A stretch of DNA of 14,245 nt, taken from NCBI GenBank assembly GCA_023400335.1, contig JAEXFF010000129.1, forward strand, positions 1 through 14,245. The letters are read 5' to 3'. Below the pieces are notes generated by a model. The model searched no databases, was not told the DNA's origin, and was given only the letters and a program-made list of their open reading frames with translations. Made by a program: the position numbers and the translations under genes. This DNA is from Bacteroidota bacterium. Its GTDB lineage: Bacteria > Bacteroidota > Bacteroidia > Bacteroidales > Marinifilaceae. Of this stretch, positions 7,767-14,245 are shown one piece after another (the first letter of the stretch is position 1; every line of letters begins with the position of its first letter).

Positions 7767-8165
7767 TCACAGTATCCACGGAAAACGAAAACAAGCTTCA
7801 TTATACAGACTATAATCTGCCTCCCCATTTACTGCAAAAGTTTTCACCAGTTCTGCATCTGCAAGCAATTGACGGGCATAATGCAAGGTAGTCCCGGTTT
7901 TTACCCGGTCTTCAACCAATAGAATAGTCTTCCCTTTCACATCAAAGCTGATTTCTTCCAGCAAACGGGGTTGGGGATACAACTGTCTTTGAGTAGCATC
8001 CCGCAGATTCAGCTTCAATAATTGAATCCCGACATTTAAACGCTGATTGAGCAGTGCTGCCGGAATAATTCCTCCGTTAGCTATAGCCACAATCATATCG
8101 AAAGACTCCTCAAATTTGATCTCCCTGAATCTTTCCAAAACTTCAGAAAAATTTTTAGAATTCAT
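7767..8165 (-). CDS. PRTase-fold phosphoribosyltransferase
   Basis: The 132-residue product is a compact type I phosphoribosyltransferase. The PRPP-binding loop is ILLVEDRVKTGTT (81-93), with the acidic pair Glu85-Asp86 followed by the KTGTT phosphate loop; an upstream AIANGGIIPAALL segment (27-39) forms the pyrophosphate-loop strand seen in the xanthine/hypoxanthine group. The base-specific part is short and I cannot tell the substrate. I chose the ATG at 8163-8165: the open frame runs back to 8252, but those codons overlap the upstream gene and lack family similarity. With this start the gene overlaps the ECF S-component gene by 11 bases, suggesting translational coupling and a shared substrate. 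Product is cytoplasmic. Confidence 0.8.
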   Translation of the reverse strand: MNSKNFSEVLERFREIKFEESFDMIVAIANGGIIPAALLNQRLNVGIQLLKLNLRDATQRQLYPQPRLLEEISFDVKGKTILLVEDRVKTGTTLHYARQLLADAELVKTFAVNGEADYSLYNEACFRFPWIL

Positions 8166-8676
8166 ACTTTGCCAATCCTCTAAGGGCCAACCAGCCACCT
8201 GTAATTTGAAACAAAATTCCGGGTAATCCCCACCTAAAATCCTGCACAGCAACCATAAAACTACCGGATAATAACCATTCTGCCAATCCTCCGGCTAGCT
8301 GATAACCTAAGACAACGACAGCGATATAAAATAAGGATAATTTCCGGGTATAAAAAGCAACACCAGCAGCAATGCCAGCCAATAAAGAAGATTTGATCAG
8401 CAATACAGGTAAAACAGCCAAAGGAGGCATTCCGAAAAACAGACAGTTTAACAGAGGGGAAAGTACGGCTGTCAGTAAACCCACCCGGACTCCGAATTTA
8501 TAGGCGGCAATTAAAGTAAAAAAATAAATAGGTAACCACATTTTCCCTCCGTCCGGGATAAAATGGCACAATTGAGGTAAAAGCAGATTCCCGAATACAA
8601 AAGCAGCACCGAATAAATAGGTACGTGAATTAGCTAAACCCAAGCTTATAGGTTTAAATGCAGTTGTCATATTCAT
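8155..8676 (-). CDS. ECF-type transporter S component (substrate-binding membrane protein)
   Basis: This 173-residue integral membrane protein has about five or six hydrophobic spans and the motif SPLLNCLFFGMPP (73-85) preceded by YKFGVRVGLLTAV, characteristic of energy-coupling-factor S components. S components bind a vitamin or other small molecule and share ATPase and EcfT partners encoded elsewhere; none are in this window. The open frame can begin with TTG at 8682, but the ATG at 8674-8676 (next ATG at 8668-8670) is more likely. It overlaps the downstream phosphoribosyltransferase gene, so a nucleobase-like or other ligand that is ribosylated after entry is a reasonable guess. The ligand is not identifiable from sequence. 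Confidence 0.72.
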   Translation of the reverse strand: MNMTTAFKPISLGLANSRTYLFGAAFVFGNLLLPQLCHFIPDGGKMWLPIYFFTLIAAYKFGVRVGLLTAVLSPLLNCLFFGMPPLAVLPVLLIKSSLLAGIAAGVAFYTRKLSLFYIAVVVLGYQLAGGLAEWLLSGSFMVAVQDFRWGLPGILFQITGGWLALRGLAKYEF

Positions 8677-8728
8677 ACTCAACAGATTAAGAGATTCAGT
8701 TTTCTAATTTTTAAATTTAAATAATGTT

Positions 8729-8736
8729 CAAAGTTA
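8729..8736 (-). promoter_or_regulatory. putative -7 box for the S-component/phosphoribosyltransferase unit
   Basis: The minus strand reads TAACTTTG, a full match to TAnnTTTG, about 53 bases before the S-component ATG. I see no good TTTG at the expected upstream distance (8756-8761), so only half the promoter is supported. Confidence 0.4.
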
Positions 8737-8815
8737 TTTTTTTTCTCTTATTTCTGCAGTTTATAAAGAAAAATTAACCTTTTTATCTTAAACTATTTTT
8801 ATGTTAGCTTATCAT

Positions 8816-8840
8816 TTTTTTCTTTCTTCTAAAGAAAAAA
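8816..8840. repeat. AT-rich inverted repeat between divergent genes
   Basis: TTTTTTCTTT (8816-8825) is the exact complement of AAAGAAAAAA (8831-8840), with a 5-base loop. It lies midway between the divergent S-component and kbl genes. With a single G-C pair it is a weak RNA hairpin and could be an operator or chance. The rest of 8677-8951 is AT-rich with only promoter-like boxes. Confidence 0.3.
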
Positions 8841-8914
8841 TCAAACATTAAAAATAATAACGATTTCGTCTTTCAATTTTTAAGCATCCAATAGTATTTT
8901 GATTAAAAATTATT

Positions 8915-8922
8915 TAATTTTG
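8915..8922 (+). promoter_or_regulatory. putative -7 box of kbl
   Basis: TAATTTTG fits TAnnTTTG fully, 29 bases before the kbl ATG. The TTTG at 8898-8901 is only 13 bases upstream, too close for the usual 19-21, so the -33 box is unclear. The decamer GTCTTTCAAT overlaps its end (8922-8931) and is repeated at 8868-8877. Confidence 0.45.
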
Positions 8923-8951
8923 TCTTTCAATAAAACATAAATTTTACAGAT

Positions 8952-10142
8952 ATGTACGGAAAATTTCAAGATTTCTTGAAGACTGAGATTCAGTCTATAA
9001 AGGATGCCGGTTTATACAAGACCGAAAGACTGATCGCCACCCCTCAGGGAGCAGAGATCAAATTAACCACAGGTGAAACTGTATTAAACTTTTGTGCAAA
9101 CAATTATTTAGGTCTTTCTTCTGATCCCCGTGTAATTGAAGGTGCCAAAAAAGGGTTGGATGCTCGCGGCTACGGTATGTCATCAGTACGATTTATTTGT
9201 GGTACTCAGGATATCCACAAAGAACTTGAAGCCAAAATATCCAAATTCTTCGGAAAAGAAGATACCATTTTATATGCTGCTTGCTTTGATGCCAACGGAG
9301 GTGTTTTTGAACCTTTATTCGGCCAGGAAGATGCAATTATTTCAGACGAGTTAAACCATGCTTCCATTATCGACGGGGTACGTTTGTGTAAAGCTGTACG
9401 TTACCGTTACAAACATGCTAATATGCAGGATTTGGAAGAGCAGTTAAAATTAGCTCAGGCACAACGTTTCCGTATTATTGTAACCGACGGTGTATTTTCT
9501 ATGGACGGCGATATCGCAAAATTAAATGAAATTTGCGATTTAGCTGAAAAATACGATGCCCTGGTGATGGTAGACGATAGCCACGCTGCCGGATTTATCG
9601 GTAAAACCGGAAGAGGTACAGGCGAATATCACGGCGTAATGGACCGGATCGACATCCTTACCGGTACATTAGGAAAAGCTCTCGGAGGAGCTATGGGCGG
9701 CTATACAACAGGTAAAAAAGAAATCATTGAAATGTTGCGTCAACGTTCCAGACCTTATTTATTTTCCAATTCCCTTTCTCCGGCTATCTGTGGCGCTTCT
9801 ATCGCCGTATTCGATATGTTGAGTGCCAGCACTGAATTACGCGACCGGGTAATGGAAAATGCAGAATATTTCCGTGGTAAACTGACAGAAGCCGGTTTCG
9901 ATATCAAACCGTCAGAATCTGCTATTGCCGCTTTAATGTTATACGATGCTGTATTATCTCAGGAATTTGCAGCTGAACTACAGAAAGAGCACATTTATGT
10001 AACCGGCTTTTATTATCCGGTAGTACCGAAAGGTCAGGCTCGTATCCGCATTCAGCTTTCAGCTGCACATACCCGTGAACAATTGGATCGGGCTATCGCT
10101 GCTTTCATTAAAATCGGGAAGAAACTGAACGTTATTAAATAA
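8952..10142 (+). CDS. kbl: glycine C-acetyltransferase (2-amino-3-ketobutyrate CoA ligase)
   Basis: This PLP enzyme cleaves 2-amino-3-ketobutyrate with CoA to glycine and acetyl-CoA, the second step of threonine breakdown by threonine dehydrogenase. At 396 residues it matches E. coli Kbl closely in length. Signature parts are [11 protein letters not shown] (46-56), the [11 protein letters not shown] stretch (132-142) with His136, [12 protein letters not shown] (206-217), and the Schiff-base lysine Lys242 in [13 protein letters not shown] (238-250). The [15 protein letters not shown] and [11 protein letters not shown] segments near the end are typical of the alpha-oxoamine synthase group and favour Kbl over KAPA or ALA synthase. 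No threonine dehydrogenase gene is adjacent. Codon use is more T-ending than in its neighbours, as expected of a well-expressed gene. Cytoplasmic homodimer expected. Confidence 0.95.
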   Translation: MYGKFQDFLKTEIQSIKDAGLYKTERLIATPQGAEIKLTTGETVLNFCANNYLGLSSDPRVIEGAKKGLDARGYGMSSVRFICGTQDIHKELEAKISKFFGKEDTILYAACFDANGGVFEPLFGQEDAIISDELNHASIIDGVRLCKAVRYRYKHANMQDLEEQLKLAQAQRFRIIVTDGVFSMDGDIAKLNEICDLAEKYDALVMVDDSHAAGFIGKTGRGTGEYHGVMDRIDILTGTLGKALGGAMGGYTTGKKEIIEMLRQRSRPYLFSNSLSPAICGASIAVFDMLSASTELRDRVMENAEYFRGKLTEAGFDIKPSESAIAALMLYDAVLSQEFAAELQKEHIYVTGFYYPVVPKGQARIRIQLSAAHTREQLDRAIAAFIKIGKKLNVIK

Positions 10143-10165
10143 GTGGTTTCGGCCTGTTCAATTTT

Positions 10166-10199
10166 ATAAAAAACGGAGTTTAAAAACTCCGTTTTTTAT
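10166..10199. terminator. bidirectional intrinsic terminator between kbl and the thioredoxin-domain gene
   Basis: A 16-base perfect inverted repeat (10166-10181 with 10184-10199) has a GC-containing core ACGGAG/CTCCGT flanked by A on one side and T on the other. It lies 23 bases after the kbl stop and 28 bases after the stop of the convergent gene, and can end transcription from both sides. Confidence 0.9.
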
Positions 10200-10227
10200 T
10201 TTTATCACTTCTCATCACTTCCCGTTT

Positions 10228-12066
10228 TTATTCCTCAATCAAATCATTTACTAATTTTTCAAAAAAGCCTTTGTAAGAAGAAACTCTTACTTTGCCTTCC
10301 TGCCGTTCTTTTTTCTCGATTTCTGAAACTGTCCAGGCAAACCAGCGGGCAGCCTTATAACGTATGGATTTATCCCGACAATTGTCTCTGATTTTTACTC
10401 CCCAACCATAAAGTTCTGCTTCCGGAATCTGTTCTTCCGTCCATCTTTCTTCGGCTAATTCTGCAAAAACCTTCCAATTTCCGGTCTTTTCAGCAGCATT
10501 CATACGGGCCTTGCGGACGATTTGCCGCCAATTTTCTATTTTTTCAGCCTTTAATCGTTTTACATACGCTTTAAAGCCCGTTTCATCGAATTCATATTTC
10601 CCATTTTGTTCCCGGACAAAACTCTCCGCCCCAGCCGTCCAGACCTCCTGAATTTTACCCATAACTTCTCGCTCTCCGAATAAAGAGAAAAAATCATTTC
10701 TATGCAATGAAATATATTTAAACAATCCGGAATCCATATCGATCACATAATCCCGGAACAATTCCCAGTTTTTCCTATCTTTCAACTGCCCGGGGTCCAA
10801 CGCTCCCAGATAACACTCCGTCACTTGTGCTGCTCTGTTTTTTAAACCTGCTTTCCCCAACATCCGGATATATTCTTCTACAAAAGCAGATTCCCGGCAC
10901 CCCTGCTCATATTTTTCCGAAAGGAATTTCAGTCCTTTCCCTTCCAAAACCCTATAAACCATTCTTTTGAATTCAGAAGTATCCGGAATACCGGCAGACA
11001 AATGTACCCATTCTCCTACACTATCCAAAAACACCTGACAAAAAGGAGAATTCAGTCCGGATTTTTCTGTCCAGCGTCTCCCTTCCTCACTTTTCTGATC
11101 CAGAGTATAATTGATAAAATGATCATTCAATAAAGCCGCAATTTCCGGATCCCGGTATACAATTTCCGTCAAAGGCCTCCGTTCTCCTCCAACTAAAGCA
11201 TAACAATCCACATAAATCCCCTTTTTTTCCTGCCGGGCTTGTGTCAGGACCTGCTCCCAGCTTCCTTCGGAAAATTCTACTCCCTTTGCTTTATGAAGAG
11301 CTTCTTCCCCCATCTGTATGATCTCTTCTGTCTGCTTCCGTCCACAGTCAGAAGTAATGACTTTCCCCTCCCCGTTCACAAATAAATAAGCGGGTAATTC
11401 CTCAATCCTGTATGTTTTCAATAAAGGTTGTTCAGCTGAAATATCAACGCGGAAAGGGACAAAATTCCGGTTATAAAAATCCGCCACCCGGTCTAAATTA
11501 AAGATATTATTCTCCATCAAAAGGCATTCCCGACAATTCTCTCCGTGAAAATAGATAAACACAGGTTTTTCTTCCTTTTTTGCTTTTGCCAGGACATCCT
11601 GCCAGTCTGAGATTACAAAATTCACGGAACGGCTGTTATTTTTTTTAACCTCCGCCAACTGTTGCGCTTCCCGGGCAGCATCCAGCAAAAGGAGAGGATC
11701 CTTTGCTACTTCCGCTGTTCCAACCGTTAATAGTAAATCCCCGAAAGGCATAAAAAAAGCGTATACAGGATAAGGAGTTAACAGTAATTTCGGTTCTATT
11801 TTTTTTCCTTCTTCACTTTGCATATCCATATAAACAGGAACCAGATTCCGTTCAAAAAAAATTTTTACCATTTCATTGGAAAATATTTTTTTATCCGGCA
11901 TTATATCTACAGCCACAAACACGAGTTTATTATCCCGGGCAGCCTGCAAGTTAGCTTCTTCCCAGCTTGCTACCGGCAAATTCCGCTGGGCAGCAACAGG
12001 GAAAACTGCAAATCCCCATCCCAAAATCCAATATATAAAAAAATAAAAGGCATTTATAGGTTTCAT
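10228..12066 (-). CDS. secreted protein with three tandem thioredoxin-like domains, only one with CxxC
   Basis: The 612-residue protein begins with a signal peptide (hydrophobic 5-22, likely cut after VAA at 24-26), so it acts in the periplasm. Three thioredoxin-like repeats follow, each opening with a WEEA/WQDV/WEQV-type helix and then a K(L/P/G)-hydrophobic strand: about 34-138, 154-260 and 269-375. Only the middle one keeps a redox motif, CREC (178-181) after FIYFHGEN, with cis-proline Pro225 in ELPAYLF. The first has VDIMPDKK and the third VDCYALVGG at the corresponding place. Residues 376-612 are charged and probably helical, without a family I recognise. Likely a disulfide reductase/isomerase or a redox scaffold. 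It lies 12 bases after the HAD phosphatase gene and is presumably co-transcribed. Confidence 0.8.
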   Translation of the reverse strand: MKPINAFYFFIYWILGWGFAVFPVAAQRNLPVASWEEANLQAARDNKLVFVAVDIMPDKKIFSNEMVKIFFERNLVPVYMDMQSEEGKKIEPKLLLTPYPVYAFFMPFGDLLLTVGTAEVAKDPLLLLDAAREAQQLAEVKKNNSRSVNFVISDWQDVLAKAKKEEKPVFIYFHGENCRECLLMENNIFNLDRVADFYNRNFVPFRVDISAEQPLLKTYRIEELPAYLFVNGEGKVITSDCGRKQTEEIIQMGEEALHKAKGVEFSEGSWEQVLTQARQEKKGIYVDCYALVGGERRPLTEIVYRDPEIAALLNDHFINYTLDQKSEEGRRWTEKSGLNSPFCQVFLDSVGEWVHLSAGIPDTSEFKRMVYRVLEGKGLKFLSEKYEQGCRESAFVEEYIRMLGKAGLKNRAAQVTECYLGALDPGQLKDRKNWELFRDYVIDMDSGLFKYISLHRNDFFSLFGEREVMGKIQEVWTAGAESFVREQNGKYEFDETGFKAYVKRLKAEKIENWRQIVRKARMNAAEKTGNWKVFAELAEERWTEEQIPEAELYGWGVKIRDNCRDKSIRYKAARWFAWTVSEIEKKERQEGKVRVSSYKGFFEKLVNDLIEE

Positions 12067-12078
12067 CCTTTTCCCGTA

Positions 12079-12723
12079 TTATAGTATTTTTTCCAAATCA
12101 GCGACAGTCTCTGCAATAGCATCCGCTCCCGCTCTTTCCAATTCTTCCCGGTCTCCGAATCCATACAACACACCTACGGAATCTATCCCGTTCCGTTTCG
12201 CCCCTTCTATATCATACTTCCGGTCCCCGACCATAACCACTTCCTTCCGGTCAAAAATAGCATTTTTCTGTAATACATACCGGACCACATCCGATTTCTC
12301 CTGACGTAAACCGTCAAAAGTCGCTCCCCCTACAAAAGTAAAATACGTTTCCAGCCTCAATTCTTTTAAAATCTGTACAGCAAAAGGCTCGGGTTTGGAT
12401 GTACATAAAAAAAGTTGTTTGCCTGCAGACTGCCACATTTTTAAAAGGGCCGGCATTCCTTCATATACCTTATTTTCAAAGATTCCCTTGGTACTATAAC
12501 GTTTCCGGTATTCCTGAATGGCGCGTTCTGCCTCTTGTGCACTGAGGTGATAGAATTCACAAAAAGAATCCCGCAAAGGAGGTCCGATAAAGCAGTACAA
12601 ATCCCGTAAATCCTGTACCTCGATACCCAACTGTCTCAATGCATAACGAACGGATTCAGTAATTCCTTCCCGGGAATCTATGACTGTTCCGTCCAGATCA
12701 AGTAAAATATATTTCTTACTCAT
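12079..12723 (-). CDS. HAD-family phosphatase (phosphoglycolate phosphatase / 5'-nucleotidase type)
   Basis: This 214-residue cytoplasmic hydrolase has all four HAD motifs: DLDGT (9-13) with nucleophile Asp9 and Asp11, CTSKP (107-111), Lys143, and GDRKYDIEGA (166-175) with Asp167 and Asp171. The helical cap lies at about 16-85; IGPPLRDSF (46-54) in the cap and the GDRKYDI form are typical of the subgroup that includes phosphoglycolate phosphatase-like and HAD 5'-nucleotidases. The substrate cannot be assigned. Two in-frame ATGs exist, 12730-12732 and 12721-12723; I prefer the second because it puts the DLDGT motif at the usual distance and the first lies nearly at the predicted transcription start. 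It is probably co-transcribed with the thioredoxin-domain gene 12 bases downstream. Confidence 0.88.
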   Translation of the reverse strand: MSKKYILLDLDGTVIDSREGITESVRYALRQLGIEVQDLRDLYCFIGPPLRDSFCEFYHLSAQEAERAIQEYRKRYSTKGIFENKVYEGMPALLKMWQSAGKQLFLCTSKPEPFAVQILKELRLETYFTFVGGATFDGLRQEKSDVVRYVLQKNAIFDRKEVVMVGDRKYDIEGAKRNGIDSVGVLYGFGDREELERAGADAIAETVADLEKIL

Positions 12724-12738
12724 ATATTCCATTCCCTA

Positions 12739-12746
12739 CAAAAATA
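12739..12746 (-). promoter_or_regulatory. putative -7 box for the HAD/thioredoxin-domain unit
   Basis: The minus strand reads TATTTTTG, a full match to TAnnTTTG, 15 bases before the preferred HAD start. No clear TTTG lies 19-21 bases upstream. It implies a very short or nearly leaderless transcript. Confidence 0.4.
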
Positions 12747-12845
12747 CCGGAATATTTTTAAATATAAATTCTCTTCCGGGAACCTTGGGTTTCTTTGTGA
12801 TATTTTAACAGGATCACCGTAAAAAAACAGTTTCCCCGGTTATAC

Positions 12846-13526
12846 TTAAATATCCCTTAATTTCAAAATATTATAAGAGATGTGCTGATCGTATACATCT
12901 GTCTGCTCTATTTTTTTGATATACCGGACTACCCTTATCGTTAAAGGAAGGACAAGCACCTCATAAAGGGATTTAAGCACAGCCTGGGTTATAATCATAA
13001 CAAACAATTCTTCTCCCGGAATAAGTCCCCCGAAAGCAATAGGGAAAAAAATCAATGAATCGGCGCTCTCCCCGAACAAAGTAGAGACAATGGCCCGTAA
13101 AGAAAAATACTTTCCCCGGGAAGCCAGTTTCATTTTACTCATAATGTAAGCATTCAGGAAAGAACCGACCAGGAAAGCACAGAGACTGGCAATCACAATG
13201 CGGGGAGTCATCCCAAACACAAAATTAAATCCTTCTTCCTGCTGCCAAAAGGGGGCTGCCGGCAACAGAACAGCCAACTGGGCAAATCCGACAACCAGAA
13301 AATTCATCGCAAATCCCGTCCAAATAATCAAACGGGCTTTTTTAAATCCCCATACTTCGGCAATACAGTCGTTTATAATATAAGAAATAGGAAACACAAT
13401 CAAGCCGGCCGTAGCCGTTATCCCACCGATCTGGACAACTTTTGTCTCCAATAAATTAGAAGCAATCAGACATACATTGAACAGTATACCTAAAAGCATA
13501 AACGGAATAGTAACAGTCTTTTGCAT
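12846..13526 (-). CDS. yhhQ: queuosine precursor transporter (YhhQ/QPTR family, VUT domain)
   Basis: The 226-residue membrane protein belongs to the VUT/DUF165 family, which imports the tRNA-modification precursors preQ0, preQ1 or queuine. About six hydrophobic spans are visible. Family marks are FPISYIINDCIAEVWG (45-60), with the polar Asp53 and Glu57 inside a membrane span, and RAIVSTLFGESADSLIF (144-160). The FWQQEEGFNFVFGMTPRI loop (93-110) is also family-like. The start ATG (13524-13526) is right after a leader that folds like a preQ1-I riboswitch, which supports a preQ1-related substrate. No queuosine synthesis gene is in the window, so the cell may rely on salvage, but genes elsewhere cannot be excluded. 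The symbol is by family; orthology to E. coli yhhQ is probable, not proven. Confidence 0.88.
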   Translation of the reverse strand: MQKTVTIPFMLLGILFNVCLIASNLLETKVVQIGGITATAGLIVFPISYIINDCIAEVWGFKKARLIIWTGFAMNFLVVGFAQLAVLLPAAPFWQQEEGFNFVFGMTPRIVIASLCAFLVGSFLNAYIMSKMKLASRGKYFSLRAIVSTLFGESADSLIFFPIAFGGLIPGEELFVMIITQAVLKSLYEVLVLPLTIRVVRYIKKIEQTDVYDQHISYNILKLRDI

Positions 13527-13530
13527 TTTT

Positions 13531-13561
13531 CTTGTTTTTTACGTGGTTTATCAAGCACACG
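13531..13561 (-). promoter_or_regulatory. candidate preQ1-I riboswitch in the leader of the queuosine precursor transporter
   Basis: Minus-strand RNA reads, in order: CGUG (13558-13561), UG, CUUG (13552-13555), AUAAAC, CACG (13542-13545), UAAAAAA, CAAG (13531-13534). CGUG pairs with CACG and CUUG with CAAG, giving an H-type pseudoknot of 31 bases with an A-rich third loop and a C at the end of loop 2. This is the order, size and A-tail of preQ1-I aptamers. The last helix ends 4 bases before the ATG, so ligand binding would mask the ribosome entry region (translational control). P1 has only 4 pairs rather than 5, so I call it a candidate. Confidence 0.65.
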
Positions 13562-13582
13562 GAGAGATAAATTTCTTCTCTC
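13562..13582 (-). other. leader hairpin directly abutting the preQ1-like aptamer
   Basis: On the minus strand GAGAGA (13577-13582) pairs with TCTCTC (13562-13567) around a 9-base loop. It ends exactly where the first helix of the pseudoknot begins, so the two could stack. It lies near the predicted 5' end of the transcript and may protect it or assist folding. Confidence 0.5.
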
Positions 13583-13592
13583 AATGAGGCGG

Positions 13593-13624
13593 CAAAAGTA
13601 ACTGTTTTAAATCAAAATATCAAG
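13593..13624 (-). promoter_or_regulatory. promoter of the queuosine precursor transporter gene
   Basis: The minus strand has CTTG (13621-13624), 20 bases, then TACTTTTG (13593-13600), a full match to the TAnnTTTG box and a 3-of-4 match to TTTG. Transcription would begin near 13585-13588, giving a leader of about 60 bases that holds just the 13562-13582 hairpin and the preQ1-like pseudoknot. Confidence 0.6.
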
Positions 13625-13720
13625 TTGTGACGAATGTTTGCGCGATGAAATGCTGAAATGTAAAAATGCACAAGAAATGAATGCTTCCTTACAGAAACCG
13701 GTTAAGGTTTTACTGATTCA

Positions 13721-13736
13721 CGGAACCGAGGTTCCG
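13721..13736. repeat. short perfect inverted repeat downstream of the TolC-family gene
   Basis: CGGAACC (13721-13727) and GGTTCCG (13730-13736) form a strong 6-7 pair hairpin about 120 bases after the efflux gene stop. There is no T run on the minus strand after it, so it is not a standard terminator for that gene; a T6 on the plus side (13743-13748) follows only after 6 bases. Otherwise 13625-13855 shows no convincing gene. Confidence 0.4.
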
Positions 13737-13855
13737 GATTGGATTTTTTATCCGGCACAAAAGTTCACCTATCCATATGCCTTTCTGTCCGTCTTCATCC
13801 GGCACGAAATACCGCAAATCTTTCCTATATCTAACTTTTTTACTTTTGAACTTTT

Positions 13856-14245
13856 CTACTCATCCAACGGCCGGCCATTGTAAAAATCGAGGATTTTTGT
13901 TCTGAAAATAAAATCGTACTTTGCCTGGGCTGCTTCCGAAAGAGATTTGGCCAAACGGGTTTTTGCATCATTAAACTGATAGCTGGTAGAGCGGCCGGCA
14001 TTGTATTTCTGTTCTTCGTACCGGAAAGCCATCTGAGAAGCTTCCACAGACTTTTCAGAAGAAAGGTACTTTTCATGAGCAGCGACAGCATTATAATAAG
14101 CCTGCTGGATTTCTTTGTACAAATTCTGACGCATATTTTCCAACACCAACTCCTGGTTTTCTACAGAAATCCGGGCAGAACGGACCTGATTGCGGGTAGA
14201 CAACCGGTTAAAAACAGGTATACTCAAACTCAGGCCCACCGACTC
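13856..14245 (-). CDS. TolC-family outer-membrane efflux protein, C-terminal part (runs off the window)
   Basis: The visible 129 C-terminal residues belong to the outer-membrane efflux protein family, the channel of tripartite drug or metal exporters. The GLSLSIPVFNR segment near the edge is the typical second-repeat entry strand, followed by a long coiled-coil helix (SARISVENQELVLENMRQNL, then KEIQQAYYNAVAAHEKYL), the KYNAGRSTSYQFNDAKTRL segment that turns into the next helix, and a C-terminal FRTKILDFYNGRPLDE end. The gene enters from the right edge, so start and signal peptide are not visible. Partner pump and adaptor genes would lie outside the window. It is 329 bases upstream of the queuosine precursor transporter start, which has its own promoter. 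Confidence 0.9.
   Translation of the reverse strand, partial: ESVGLSLSIPVFNRLSTRNQVRSARISVENQELVLENMRQNLYKEIQQAYYNAVAAHEKYLSSEKSVEASQMAFRYEEQKYNAGRSTSYQFNDAKTRLAKSLSEAAQAKYDFIFRTKILDFYNGRPLDE

Noticed and set aside
7767..8252. Longer 161-residue version of the phosphoribosyltransferase
   Set aside because: The extra 29 residues are an out-of-frame reading of the S-component gene; the ATG at 8163-8165 gives a family-like N-terminus.
12724..12845. Intrinsic terminator after the queuosine precursor transporter
   Set aside because: A T7 run occurs on the minus strand at about 12823-12829, but I could not draw a convincing stem before it.
13638..13883. Plus-strand 81-codon frame between the transporter and the TolC-family gene
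   Set aside because: No recognisable domain; it crosses the hairpin at 13721-13736 and runs into the efflux gene on the opposite strand.

Overview
The window looks like chromosomal DNA from a member of the Bacteroidota, probably order Bacteroidales. The evidence is moderate GC with AT-rich intergenic DNA, start codons without strong Shine-Dalgarno sequences, several Bacteroidota-type promoters (TTTG, about 19-21 bases, TAnnTTTG), and families typical of the group (multi-thioredoxin secreted protein, TolC-type efflux protein, DUF362 plus polyferredoxin pair). A genus cannot be fixed from the sequence alone. There is no insertion sequence, phage, CRISPR, rRNA or tRNA.

Layout, left to right. 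Positions 1-637 hold no convincing gene, only a possible gene remnant on the minus strand and the promoter of tpx. tpx (638-1144, +) encodes a thiol peroxidase. Between tpx and the convergent rib operon lies a strongly folded element of about 170 bases (1172-1340), bounded by an inverted repeat and holding several internal hairpins; I do not recognise it. From 5163 down to 1362 on the minus strand runs a complete riboflavin operon in the order known from Bacillus: promoter, FMN riboswitch, intrinsic terminator, ribD, ribE, ribBA, ribH. Together these proteins convert GTP and ribulose 5-phosphate into riboflavin, under feedback by FMN.

A second minus-strand group (8676-5200) encodes an ECF-type membrane substrate-binding (S) protein, a phosphoribosyltransferase whose start overlaps the S-component gene, a Tat-exported DUF362 protein, and a large membrane polyferredoxin that looks like a NapH-NapG fusion. 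The first two suggest uptake plus phosphoribosylation of a small molecule; the last two suggest an envelope electron-transfer module. kbl (8952-10142, +) is divergent from this group and ends at a symmetrical terminator shared with the convergent gene on its right.

A third minus-strand group (12723-10228) pairs a HAD phosphatase with a secreted protein of three thioredoxin-like domains. Upstream is a YhhQ/QPTR-family queuosine-precursor transporter (12846-13526, -), whose short leader contains a compact pseudoknot with the architecture of a preQ1-I riboswitch. The window ends inside a TolC-family outer-membrane efflux gene (13856 to the edge, -).

The strongest items for follow-up are the preQ1-like leader, the unexplained structured element at 1172-1340, and the polyferredoxin fusion. 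No clearly new multi-gene defence or mobile system is visible.
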